Notes under the pieces: model-generated
Database searches by the model: none
What the model was told of the DNA's origin: nothing
What the model saw: the letters and a program-made list of their open reading frames with translations, nothing else
Made by a program: the position numbers and the translations under genes
Assembly: GCF_014270105.1 (NCBI RefSeq)
Contig: NZ_JACNMF010000005.1
Coordinates: 248,001 to 312,000, forward strand
Direction: 5' to 3'
DNA: 64,000 bases
From: Hyunsoonleella aquatilis
GTDB lineage: Bacteria; Bacteroidota; Bacteroidia; Flavobacteriales; Flavobacteriaceae
Shown: positions 52,950 through 61,561 of the stretch, piece after piece
Position numbering within the stretch: the stretch's first letter is position 1
Layout: each line of letters begins with the position of its first letter

Positions 52950-54602
52950 ATGTTAACAGCCCTCACCATAAAGAACTACGCCTTAATTGACGAACTTCAA
53001 GTCAATTTCAATGACGGCTTCACTATAATTACTGGTGAAACCGGGGCTGGTAAATCCATATTATTAGGTGGTTTATCTTTGATTTTGGGAAAACGAGCAG
53101 ATTTATCAAGCTTAAAACAACCGGATAAAAAGTGTATCATCGAGGCTGTTTTTGATGTCAAGCAGTATGCTTTGGAGGCTTTCTTCAAAGATGAGGATTT
53201 AGATTACGAGCCACAAACCATCATCCGGAGGGAAATTTTGCCATCGGGAAAATCTAGGGCTTTTGTCAATGATTCTCCAGTAAATTTGAATAGTTTACAA
53301 TCCTTGGGAACCCAACTTGTGGATATCCATTCCCAACACCAAACGTTGCAACTCACCCAAAATGATTTTCAATTTCAGGTAATCGATGCTCTGGCAGGTA
53401 ATGATGAAAATTTAGTTGAATACTCAGAGTATTTGGTACAATACAAAAAATTCAAAACAGAATTGGATGAGCTGTTTGCCTTAAAATCCGAAGCCATAAA
53501 GGAACACGACTACAACACCTTTTTGCTCAATGAGTTGGAAGAGGCAAAACTGGTGGATGGCGAAATGGAATCTTTGGAATCGGAGTACGAAACGCTTAAT
53601 AATATTGAGGATATTAAAGAGCGACTTTCTGAAGCCTATCAATTGTTGGGTGAAGAACAAATGGGGATAATGGCAATGCTTTCCAATTTAAAAAACACCC
53701 TTCAAAAGTTATCGGCTGTATCGTCCAAATATGAAGATTTATTTGATAGGGTAAACACATGCCTTATCGAAATGGATGATGTATTTGGAGAAGTGGATGC
53801 ATTGCAGGAAAACTTGGAGGCTGATCCGACGCGCTTGGAGGCAGTAAACTCAAAATTGCAGGGGATTCACAACCTCATGCAAAAACATCAGACCGATTCC
53901 ATTGCTGAACTGATTGAAATCAGAAATGAGCTAAGTAAACAAGTTGCCGTTACCGAAAATTTAGATGAAACCATTGCCCAAAAGGAGGCGAATATTGCAA
54001 CCATGGCGTCTAAATTGGATACTGTCTCTAAAGAAATTCATAAGAAAAGAATGAATGCAATTCCAGATTTAAGAGGTCAGTTACAGGCCATTCTATCCGA
54101 TTTGGGGATGCCAAACGCTCAGTTTAAAATTGAACTTGTTTTAGGCGACCATTATTTCAATAACGGAAAAGACAGCCTGTCATTTTTGTTTTCAGCAAAT
54201 AAAGGTGGCAATTTTAACGATTTGAAAAAGGCTGCTTCTGGTGGGGAATTGTCCAGGATTATGCTGGCCATTAAATTGATTTTATCAAATTACATCCAAT
54301 TGCCTACTATCATGTTTGATGAAATTGATACTGGGGTTTCTGGTGAAATCTCTAATAAAATGGGGGATATCATGTTGCAGATGAGCAAAAACATGCAAGT
54401 GTTTTCCATTACCCATTTACCTCAAATTGCGGCCAAAGGCCATTCTCACTTCAAGGTGTTTAAGGAAGATGTGGATAATTTGACCCAGACTAATTTGGTG
54501 AAACTGAACCATGACGACCGCATTGTGGAAATCGCTCAAATGTTGGGTGGTAAAGAATTGTCTTCCTCCGCTATAGCCCATGCCAAAGAATTGCTTAATT
54601 AA
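52950..54602 (+). CDS. recN: DNA repair protein RecN
   Basis: 550 aa, normal length. It is an SMC-like ATPase with Walker A GETGAGKS (29-36), a split coiled coil (about 150-370) and, near the C-terminus, the signature ASGGELSRIMLAIKL and Walker B TIMFDEIDTGVSGE, then FSITHLPQIAAKGHSHF. It acts in recombinational repair of double-strand breaks. It starts 48 bases after porD and may belong to that transcript or have its own promoter. Confidence 0.97.
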   Translation: MLTALTIKNYALIDELQVNFNDGFTIITGETGAGKSILLGGLSLILGKRADLSSLKQPDKKCIIEAVFDVKQYALEAFFKDEDLDYEPQTIIRREILPSGKSRAFVNDSPVNLNSLQSLGTQLVDIHSQHQTLQLTQNDFQFQVIDALAGNDENLVEYSEYLVQYKKFKTELDELFALKSEAIKEHDYNTFLLNELEEAKLVDGEMESLESEYETLNNIEDIKERLSEAYQLLGEEQMGIMAMLSNLKNTLQKLSAVSSKYEDLFDRVNTCLIEMDDVFGEVDALQENLEADPTRLEAVNSKLQGIHNLMQKHQTDSIAELIEIRNELSKQVAVTENLDETIAQKEANIATMASKLDTVSKEIHKKRMNAIPDLRGQLQAILSDLGMPNAQFKIELVLGDHYFNNGKDSLSFLFSANKGGNFNDLKKAASGGELSRIMLAIKLILSNYIQLPTIMFDEIDTGVSGEISNKMGDIMLQMSKNMQVFSITHLPQIAAKGHSHFKVFKEDVDNLTQTNLVKLNHDDRIVEIAQMLGGKELSSSAIAHAKELLN

Positions 54603-54679
54603 AAAGGCTTAAAGGCGAAAAGTTTAGTATTTTTGACCATATATACGTATTTTGACAACACTAAAAAACTAACTGAAAT

Positions 54680-55498
54680 ATGTCTTACAATTTATTAAAA
54701 GGAAAAAAGGGGATTATTTTTGGAGCTTTAGATTCCAATTCGATAGCATGGAAAACGGCTGAACGCGTGCATGAAGAAGGTGGGCAATTTGTATTGACCA
54801 ATGCACCAGTTGCAATGCGAATGGGCGAAATCAAAGCTTTGGCTGAAAAAACTGGCGCTGAAGTTATTCCGGCCGACGCCACTTCTTTGGACGATTTGAA
54901 AAATTTAGTCGAGAAATCCATGGAGATTTTGGGCGGAAAGTTGGATTTTGTGTTGCATTCTATCGGGATGTCCATCAACGTTAGAAAAGGAAATCATTAT
55001 ACGAACCAAAACTATGATTGGACTCAAAAAGGCACAGACGTTTCGGCAATGTCCTTTCATAAAGTGATGCAAACTTTGTATCAGACAGATGCTATGAATG
55101 AGTGGGGAAGCATTGTAGCCTTAACCTATATGGCGGCCCAGCGTGTATTTCCTGATTATAACGATATGGCAGACAACAAGGCTTATTTAGAAAGTATTGC
55201 CCGTAGCTTTGGTTATTTCTTTGGAAGGGATAAAAAAGTGAGGGTCAATACCATTTCCCAATCACCGACGCCTACAACGGCAGGTAGTGGTGTTAAGGGA
55301 TTTGATGGATTTATTTCCTATGCCGAGAAAATGTCGCCTTTAGGAAATGCTACGGCCATGGATTGTGCCAATTATACAGTTACTTTGTTTAGTGATTTGA
55401 CCAAAAGAGTGACGTTACAGAATCTTTACAACGATGGAGGATTCAGTAATATGGGAGTGAGCGATGCTGTGATGAGTACTTTTACTGGGGAAGAATAA
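54680..55498 (+). CDS. fabI: enoyl-[acyl-carrier-protein] reductase
   Basis: 272 aa. SDR fold of the FabI type: KGKKGIIFGALDSNSIAWKT at the nucleotide site and catalytic Y150, Y160 and K167 (DYNDMADNK, Y-x6-K). It reduces the enoyl-ACP double bond in each round of fatty acid synthesis with NADH or NADPH. FabI is the target of triclosan in other bacteria. TATTTTTG at 54628-54635 may be a -7 element, though no TTG fits upstream. It ends at a strong hairpin. Confidence 0.96.
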   Translation: MSYNLLKGKKGIIFGALDSNSIAWKTAERVHEEGGQFVLTNAPVAMRMGEIKALAEKTGAEVIPADATSLDDLKNLVEKSMEILGGKLDFVLHSIGMSINVRKGNHYTNQNYDWTQKGTDVSAMSFHKVMQTLYQTDAMNEWGSIVALTYMAAQRVFPDYNDMADNKAYLESIARSFGYFFGRDKKVRVNTISQSPTPTTAGSGVKGFDGFISYAEKMSPLGNATAMDCANYTVTLFSDLTKRVTLQNLYNDGGFSNMGVSDAVMSTFTGEE

Positions 55499-55535
55499 AG
55501 GGAGTTTACTAAGAAAATTGCTTTAACATAACAAA

Positions 55536-55569
55536 AAAGGCGCAAATCTCATTTGAAGTTTGCGCCTTT
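55536..55569. terminator. bidirectional terminator
   Basis: AAAGGCGCAAA (55536-55546) pairs perfectly with TTTGCGCCTTT (55559-55569). Runs of A on the left and T on the right suit both fabI (+) and the aldolase gene (-). Confidence 0.88.
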
Positions 55570-55588
55570 ATTATACACTTAAGTTTTT

Positions 55589-56242
55589 TTAGTTTCCTTT
55601 ATTATAATCCGCTAAAAACTTGGCCAAACCAATATCCGTCAAGGGATGTTTCAACAACCCTTCAATAGAACTTAATGGCCCAGTCATCACATCGGCACCA
55701 ATCTTGGCACAATCTACAACGTGCATAGTATGACGTATTGAAGCCGCCAATATTTGGGTTTCAAAACCGTAGTTGTCATAGATATGTCGTATTTCTGAAA
55801 TCAAGTTTAAGCCATCGGTTGAAATATCGTCCAGTCTACCCAAAAAAGGAGACACATATGTTGCTCCCGCCTTTGCTGCTAGGATGGCCTGACCCGGAGA
55901 GAATACCAAGGTAACATTTGTTTTAACACCTTTATCAGAAAAGTATTTACAAGCCTTTACACCATCCTTTATCATCGGTAATTTGACTACGATTTGCTCG
56001 TGCAGTTCTGCCAAAGCCTCCCCTTCTCTTATCATTCCTTCAACATCCGTAGAAATCACCTCGGCACTCACATCTCCATCCACAATATTACAAATGTCAA
56101 CATAGTGTTTCATAATATTATCATGACCGGTAATGCCCTCTTTCGCCATTAATGATGGGTTTGTCGTTACACCATCCAAAACCCCCATATCTTGAGCGTC
56201 TTTTATCTGGTCTAGGTTTGCTGTGTCAATAAAAAATTTCAT
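55589..56242 (-). CDS. fsa: transaldolase-like / fructose-6-phosphate aldolase family enzyme
   Basis: 217 aa, the short MipB/TalC form of transaldolase. Schiff-base K87 lies in IVVKLPM, with D6 in [18 protein letters not shown] and [20 protein letters not shown]. It forms TIM-barrel decamers and either transfers dihydroxyacetone units (transaldolase) or cleaves fructose 6-phosphate; the sequence alone does not decide. It would serve the pentose phosphate pathway. It is monocistronic, with a terminator at 55536-55569. Confidence 0.92.
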   Translation of the reverse strand: MKFFIDTANLDQIKDAQDMGVLDGVTTNPSLMAKEGITGHDNIMKHYVDICNIVDGDVSAEVISTDVEGMIREGEALAELHEQIVVKLPMIKDGVKACKYFSDKGVKTNVTLVFSPGQAILAAKAGATYVSPFLGRLDDISTDGLNLISEIRHIYDNYGFETQILAASIRHTMHVVDCAKIGADVMTGPLSSIEGLLKHPLTDIGLAKFLADYNKGN

Positions 56243-56361
56243 TTGCTTGTTTTTATGCGTGTTATAGTTTAGGGCGAATTTACAATTTTATGGGTTTACT
56301 CCATTGGGTATTAGGAAAATCTATCGAAAAGTTTCTAAAAGTTTTCGAAAATCGGCTTCGA

Positions 56362-57165
56362 TTAAAGTTTATAATGATTCATTAATAATTTCTCATATAC
56401 TTTATCGGGCAATACTCTTTTTAGCACAATAGAGAATTTTTGTATAAACGCTCCGACTTTATAATGGATTTTGGGCCTTTTAGCATTTATTATGCCATAT
56501 ACAGCTTCAGCCATCATATTGGGATCACTTCCAGAATCTACATGTTCATTCATCAACTCTAAAGATTTCCCATAAGTTTTCCAATAAGGTGAATCCTCTT
56601 TTAATGGGGCATGATATCTTCCTGAAGCGATATTAGTAGCAAAATCCCCTGGAGCCACATTGGTCATTTCAATATTAAAAGGCTTTAACTCCATTCTAAA
56701 GGCTTCTGTCAACAACTCCAGAGCTCCTTTGCTGGCACTATAAACACCTCGGTAAGGCAAGCCCATATAGCCCGCAATTGAGGTGATATTTATGATTAAT
56801 CCCGACTTTTGCTTTCGCATGTGTGGCAATGTCGCTTTAATCACATTAATTGGGCCGAAAAAGTTAGTCTCAAAGTTGGCCTTAATTTCTTCATCTGGAA
56901 TTTCTTCAATAGGTCCTGTAATCCCAGCACCTGCATTGTTTACCAATACATCCAATCGCCCCTCAGCTTTAATCACTTGGGAAACCGCTTCATTAATAGA
57001 AACTGCATCCTTTACATCCAATTCAAGTAATTGAAATAAACTCTCCGGGTAGTTTTTCGGGTTTCTGCTGGTACCAAAAACCACATGCCCTTTTTGGTGC
57101 AAAAACTCCCCAATGGATTTTCCTATTCCAGAGGACCCTCCAGTTATCAAAACAACTTTAGACAT
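56362..57165 (-). CDS. short-chain dehydrogenase/reductase
   Basis: 267 aa, classical SDR. Cofactor motif TGGSSGIGKS (8-17), NNAGAG (76-81), catalytic S129, Y142 and K146 (YSASKGA). The absence of an acidic residue after the second beta strand (FGTSRNPK) suggests NADP preference. The C-terminal part (VGAFIQKFSIVLKRVLPDKV) is hydrophobic, as in retinol/steroid-type SDRs. The substrate is unknown. It stands alone, downstream of the SRP RNA gene on the same strand. Confidence 0.88.
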   Translation of the reverse strand: MSKVVLITGGSSGIGKSIGEFLHQKGHVVFGTSRNPKNYPESLFQLLELDVKDAVSINEAVSQVIKAEGRLDVLVNNAGAGITGPIEEIPDEEIKANFETNFFGPINVIKATLPHMRKQKSGLIINITSIAGYMGLPYRGVYSASKGALELLTEAFRMELKPFNIEMTNVAPGDFATNIASGRYHAPLKEDSPYWKTYGKSLELMNEHVDSGSDPNMMAEAVYGIINAKRPKIHYKVGAFIQKFSIVLKRVLPDKVYEKLLMNHYKL

Positions 57166-57240
57166 AATTGAAGAAATTTTTAAATTTCGAGCACCAAATT
57201 ACAAAATTGAAACGACAAGAATACCTGAATTTAGCGCACA

Positions 57241-57343
57241 AAAAAAGGCAAGCTACCTACATCACACCGCTACGACCATATACCCTTGCTGCGTTCCCGC
57301 CCTGGGGGATTCTACAGGAGCTGGTTGTGTAGGACTTGCCGGG
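57241..57343 (-). ncRNA. ffs: signal recognition particle RNA (4.5S type)
   Basis: On the minus strand the sequence folds as one long hairpin: the ends GGCAAG and CTTGCC (57335-57340 with 57247-57252) pair. The apical part carries the SRP core GGGCGGGAACGCAGCAAGGG (GGAA and AGCA of the symmetric loop), which binds Ffh. The stem is closed by ACTACA-like and TGTAGG-like pairs. A complete promoter lies at 57346-57375, and a T run follows the 3' end. The length of about 100 bases fits the small bacterial form. A frame on the other strand is only a shadow. The RNA targets membrane proteins during translation. Confidence 0.88.
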
Positions 57344-57345
57344 TG

Positions 57346-57375
57346 CAAAGATACAACCTTTTAAAATTTTCACAA
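57346..57375 (-). promoter_or_regulatory. promoter of the SRP RNA gene
   Basis: On the minus strand TTG (57375-57373) and TATCTTTG (57353-57346) are separated by 19 bases, the full Bacteroidota consensus. Start of transcription is expected near 57343-57340, at the beginning of the SRP hairpin. Confidence 0.78.
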
Positions 57376-57430
57376 TGATTTTTCAAACCGATTTTAAATA
57401 AATATATTCGGCAAAAATTAGGCTTCAAAC

Positions 57431-58468
57431 ATGAAAACTTTCAAATATCTCGCTTTCATTTTATTAATCAGTTTGTCAGTGTCCTGTGGACCAAATTCTG
57501 GGCAGAAAAAAAATTATTTCAGTATCAAAACAAATGCCGTAAAAGGAAATATTTCTGTCGACCAAACTCTGAAACTTTCCATCGAAAACAAAAAAGGACA
57601 CACTTTAGATTCCGTTACTTATACTTTAAGCGGAACTCCAATTGAGAGCTCCTTCGATTTAAAAAACTACAAATTGGGGAAACACAGCCTTGAAGCTACG
57701 GTTTACTTCAATGGAGAAGAAAAGGAAATGGTGGGTTCGTCAATCACCATTTTGAACGACCAATCCCCGAAATTGTTTAAGTACGAAATTATAAATGAGT
57801 ACCCCCACGATATTACATCGTACACCCAAGGTTTGGAGTTTTATAATGGCAAATTATATGAAAGCACAGGTCAATACAAGGAATCCAAGTTGAGACAGGT
57901 GGATTATAAAACAGGAGAGGTCATTCAAAATATTAATTTGGCTGATGCTTATTTTGGAGAGGGCATCACCATTTTGGATGACAAAATATACCAACTGACC
58001 TGGAGGGCTGGAATGGGATTTGTGTACGACGTTAACTCCTTGGAAAAATTGAGCAGTTTTAAATACGGAAAAAGCAAGGAAGGTTGGGGACTCACCTATC
58101 ACGACGGAAAAATTTATAAAAGCGATGGTACCGAAAATATTTGGTTGTTAAATCCCGAAACTTTAGTGGAAGACGACAAGATTCAAGTGTACACTAATAA
58201 AGGAAAAATTATTGGCATCAATGAAATGGAATGGATTGACGGAACCATTTATGCCAATCGTTATCAAAAAGACGGTGTGGCCATCATCAACCCCAAGAAT
58301 GGCGCGGTTATCGGAGTCATTGACTTTACCCCTTTAAAGAAAAAAGTGACCCAGCATAAAGGCTTGGACGTGCTCAACGGTATTGCCTACAATCCGGAAA
58401 CTAAAACGATTTTTGTGACCGGGAAACGTTGGGATAAGTTGTTTGAGGTCAAGATTATTGAAGAATAA
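57431..58468 (+). CDS. glutaminyl-peptide cyclotransferase, lipoprotein
   Basis: 345 aa. The lipoprotein signal has C19 (LSVSC). About 90 residues of beta structure precede a five-bladed propeller of the plant/bacterial glutamine cyclotransferase family (PF05096): INEYPHDITSYTQGLEFYNG, GEGITILDDKIYQLTWR, GWGLTYHDGKIYKSDGTENI and NEMEWIDGTIYANRYQKDGV. It converts N-terminal Gln to pyroglutamate on exported proteins. That fits Bacteroidota, where many signal-peptidase products begin with Gln after FAQ- or LAQ-type sites, as several proteins here do. Confidence 0.93.
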   Translation: MKTFKYLAFILLISLSVSCGPNSGQKKNYFSIKTNAVKGNISVDQTLKLSIENKKGHTLDSVTYTLSGTPIESSFDLKNYKLGKHSLEATVYFNGEEKEMVGSSITILNDQSPKLFKYEIINEYPHDITSYTQGLEFYNGKLYESTGQYKESKLRQVDYKTGEVIQNINLADAYFGEGITILDDKIYQLTWRAGMGFVYDVNSLEKLSSFKYGKSKEGWGLTYHDGKIYKSDGTENIWLLNPETLVEDDKIQVYTNKGKIIGINEMEWIDGTIYANRYQKDGVAIINPKNGAVIGVIDFTPLKKKVTQHKGLDVLNGIAYNPETKTIFVTGKRWDKLFEVKIIEE

Positions 58469-58551
58469 AAACCCTCTATTTTGTGTTAATATATTCGTAA
58501 AATAAAGCGCTTTAAAGTATCTTTGTAATACTACTTTTTAAAGCCCTTTTT

Positions 58552-59856
58552 ATGGACAATCTCGATGCCGCAAGACTGCAAATGGCATTTACACTAATGT
58601 TCCACATTGTGTTTGCTTGCATAGGGATGGTGATGCCATTTTTTATGGTCGTAGCCCATAAAAAATGGCTCAAAACGCGAAACCCCATTTATTTAAAACT
58701 AACAAAATCGTGGCAAAAAGGTGTCGCGATTTTTTTTGTTACTGGGGCAGTCTCGGGTACGGCGTTGTCTTTTGAATTGGGGCTACTTTGGCCAGAATTT
58801 ATGAAGCATGCTGGTCCCATTATTGGCATGCCATTTTCCTTGGAAGGCGCCGCCTTTTTTGTGGAGGCCATTGCTTTGGGTTTCTACTTGTATGGTTGGA
58901 ATAAAATTCCTGAAAAATTCCATTGGTTTACCGGGGTAATTGTAGGCATTTCGGGAGTGGCCTCGGGTATTCTCGTTGTTTCAGCCAACGGTTGGATGAA
59001 TGCACCATCGGGCTTTGATTATATCAATGGCCAATTCTTAAATATTGACCCTATAAAAGCGTTGTTGAATCCAGCCTGGTTTACCCAAGCCTTGCACATG
59101 ACCTTGGCCGCCTTTGTGGCCACGGGATTTGCCGTTGCCGGCGTTCACGCCTTTCAAATCCTAAAAAACAAACAGACGGAACTTCATAAAAAAGCCTTTA
59201 AAATAGCCATTACTTTTGCTGCCGTGGCCGCCATTCTGCAACCTTTAAGTGGCGACCTTTCCGCAAAAGATATTGCTGAACGGCAACCTGTAAAATTGGC
59301 CGCCATGGAAGCCCACTACGAAACTACCAAAGGTGCCCCGCTCTATATCGGTGGCATTGTGAATAATGAAACCCAAGAAGTAAACTATAAAATTAAAATC
59401 CCAAAAGCCTTGTCCTTTTTGGCCTTCGGTGATTTTGATGCTGAAGTGAAAGGCTTGAACGACTTCCCTGAAGATGTTCGCCCAAACGTAGCCATAGTGC
59501 ATTATGCTTTTCAAATTATGGTAGGTATCGGGACCTTGCTCTTAGTGGTGGGTATTTTATTTTTCATCAGTTTAAAAAAGAAACACTGGTGGCAAAACAG
59601 AAAGTTTTGGTGGTTATTTGCACTAATGGCTCCGATGGGCTTTATTGCTTTAGAAGTTGGATGGGTGGTTACTGAAGTAGGCAGACAACCATGGATTATC
59701 CATAATATTATGAAAACAGAAGATGCCGTAACGCCAATGCCCGGTATGGTGTTTAGTTTCTACATGTATGTGGTATTATATTCTATTTTGACCATTGCCG
59801 TAACTTGGCTAATGGCTCGACAAATCCAAGTATTGAATAATCCAAAACCTGCTTGA
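58552..59856 (+). CDS. cydA: cytochrome bd oxidase subunit I
   Basis: 434 aa, shorter than E. coli CydA (about 520) because the periplasmic Q loop is short, as in the CIO-like group. The heme b595 His is near residue 18 (FHIVFACIG), GRQPW is near 382 (WVVTEVGRQPWIIHN), and nine or so membrane helices cover the length. Together with CydB it oxidises quinol and reduces oxygen with high affinity. TATCTTTG at 58518-58525 is a likely -7 element. It overlaps cydB by 4 bases. No cydX or cydDC gene is adjacent. Confidence 0.95.
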   Translation: MDNLDAARLQMAFTLMFHIVFACIGMVMPFFMVVAHKKWLKTRNPIYLKLTKSWQKGVAIFFVTGAVSGTALSFELGLLWPEFMKHAGPIIGMPFSLEGAAFFVEAIALGFYLYGWNKIPEKFHWFTGVIVGISGVASGILVVSANGWMNAPSGFDYINGQFLNIDPIKALLNPAWFTQALHMTLAAFVATGFAVAGVHAFQILKNKQTELHKKAFKIAITFAAVAAILQPLSGDLSAKDIAERQPVKLAAMEAHYETTKGAPLYIGGIVNNETQEVNYKIKIPKALSFLAFGDFDAEVKGLNDFPEDVRPNVAIVHYAFQIMVGIGTLLLVVGILFFISLKKKHWWQNRKFWWLFALMAPMGFIALEVGWVVTEVGRQPWIIHNIMKTEDAVTPMPGMVFSFYMYVVLYSILTIAVTWLMARQIQVLNNPKPA

Positions 59857-60896
59857 CCATGCTTTACGTAGTGCTTTTTTTTCTTATGGTGTCGTTACTC
59901 CTGTACGTACTTCTAGCCGGAGCGGATTTTGGTGCAGGCATCATCGAACTAGTATCCTCGAAGAAAAGTAAATCAATCACCAAGAAAACCGTTTATCGTG
60001 TTATCGGTCCCGTTTGGGAGGCCAATCATATTTGGATTATAATTATTGTGGTGATTTTGTGGGTTGGATTCCCTGAGTTTTACAATGTTTTGGTCATTTA
60101 TTTACACATTCCCCTCACTCTTGTATTATTGGGTATTACCTTAAGAGGTGTCTCTTTTGTATTCCGCCATTACGATGCTTTTAAGGATAGAACCCATGTG
60201 CTTTATGATTGGATGTTTAGGGTTTCAAGTTTTGTCACCCCTTTTTTCTTGGGAATGACATTTGGTGCTACCGTTTCAGGAAAAATAAATATAACAAACG
60301 ATTATTCCGATTTAAGCTTTTTTGACATTTTCGTAGCGTCCTGGCTCAATGGGTTTTCAGTTTTGGTTGGCCTATTCTTTGCCTCTTTATGCGCTTTTTT
60401 GGCCGCCGTACTATTGATAGGTGAAGCTGAAGCCGCCGAACGTAAACGTTATGTTCGAAAAGCACAAATAGCCAACGTTGTGGTCATAACTATGGGGTTT
60501 TTAGTTTTAAGCAGTGGTTTCATTAACGACATAACTTTCGTAACAGGTTTTGTTAACAACCCATATGCCGTTGGCTTGGTGGCACTTTCTGCAATTTTGA
60601 TTCTGCCTTTAACACGAAGCATTAAAAACGCCAAGAAAGTTAAAAGTCGAACTTTAGCGGGAATGCAAGTTGTTTTGATCCTATTAGCTGCTTTAGGCTC
60701 CCACTACCCGAACCTTTTAATGACTTCGGGTTCGGAAATTAGTATTTTGGACACAGCAACCACTGATAGCGTCATTAATGTACTGGGCATTTCTTTAATC
60801 ATCGGCGGAGCCATCATATTGCCAGGACTCTTTCACCTATTTAAATCCTTTAAAATGATTAAGGTGCTGGATAAGGATAATTCGGAAGAAAGCTAA
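59853..60896 (+). CDS. cydB: cytochrome bd oxidase subunit II
   Basis: A 347-aa membrane protein with eight or nine helices. The start YVVLFFLMVSLLLYVLLAGA is followed by DFGAGIIEL, and GPVWEANHIWIIIIVVILWV and LRGVSFVFRHYD are the CydB signatures. It pairs with CydA to form the bd-type terminal oxidase in the cytoplasmic membrane. Its ATG overlaps the cydA stop (ATGA type). Its end overlaps the end of the HAD gene on the other strand by 4 bases. Confidence 0.95.
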   Translation: MTMLYVVLFFLMVSLLLYVLLAGADFGAGIIELVSSKKSKSITKKTVYRVIGPVWEANHIWIIIIVVILWVGFPEFYNVLVIYLHIPLTLVLLGITLRGVSFVFRHYDAFKDRTHVLYDWMFRVSSFVTPFFLGMTFGATVSGKINITNDYSDLSFFDIFVASWLNGFSVLVGLFFASLCAFLAAVLLIGEAEAAERKRYVRKAQIANVVVITMGFLVLSSGFINDITFVTGFVNNPYAVGLVALSAILILPLTRSIKNAKKVKSRTLAGMQVVLILLAALGSHYPNLLMTSGSEISILDTATTDSVINVLGISLIIGGAIILPGLFHLFKSFKMIKVLDKDNSEES

Positions 60897-61561
60897 TCTA
60901 AAACCTTGATGATATCCCTAAAATCTTTTAAGGTGAACGTTGGTAGGTAAGCTCTTTCCAGACTGAAATCCTGCTTGTGGATATTATCGCCATTATCGAT
61001 TATACATACTGATGTCCAACCCAATCTGTTTGGAGAAAGAAAATCTTTTGAAACATTGTCACCAATATAAAAATACTGGCCTATTCCGAATGCCTTTTCA
61101 AAATACAGAAAGTTATTTTCATTGGGTTTTTCACTACCGAATTCTTCGGAAATAACTATTTCAGTGAAATACTCGTCAAGCCCCAAGGCTTTAATTTTAC
61201 TTCGTTGTTGTCTGGAGCGCCCGTCTGTCAAAAGCCCCATTTTTACACCTTTGTTTTTAAGGAAATCTAAAACCAATTTTCTTTCGTCCGACAATTTAAT
61301 ATTGGGGCTATGGTTTCTGTAAAGGTGAAGTAACTCCTCTTTTGTTGCTTTTGTATCGTATCTGTTCAGTATTTCTACAAAAACGTTGGATTTACTATGG
61401 TACAAACGCATCATTTCTTCAAAAATTGATGCAACATCGTTGTCTGAATCTTTATTTATGTATTGGGCAATTTCTAAAAAAGCGGACTTCAGATAATCCA
61501 ACTCGTTATAGAGTGTATCATCCAAATCGAAAATAACAATAGGTTTAGGCTTTGTGTCCAT
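60893..61561 (-). CDS. HAD-superfamily hydrolase
   Basis: 222 aa. Motif I FDLDDTLYNE has D12 and D14; motif II is LLTDGRSRQQRSK, motif III has Lys in GSEKPNENNF, and motif IV is YIGDNVSKDFLSPN. The helical cap lies between motifs I and II. It is probably a phosphatase; the substrate is unknown. Its start overlaps the end of the ATP-grasp gene by 17 bases, so the two are translated together. Such ATP-grasp plus HAD pairs often act on the same small molecule or surface component. Confidence 0.88.
   Translation of the reverse strand: MDTKPKPIVIFDLDDTLYNELDYLKSAFLEIAQYINKDSDNDVASIFEEMMRLYHSKSNVFVEILNRYDTKATKEELLHLYRNHSPNIKLSDERKLVLDFLKNKGVKMGLLTDGRSRQQRSKIKALGLDEYFTEIVISEEFGSEKPNENNFLYFEKAFGIGQYFYIGDNVSKDFLSPNRLGWTSVCIIDNGDNIHKQDFSLERAYLPTFTLKDFRDIIKVLD

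Noticed and set aside
57113-57364. 83-aa open frame on the + strand
   Set aside because: It runs over the start of the SDR gene and the SRP RNA gene; its composition (many Cys, Thr, His from the RNA hairpin) is not protein-like.
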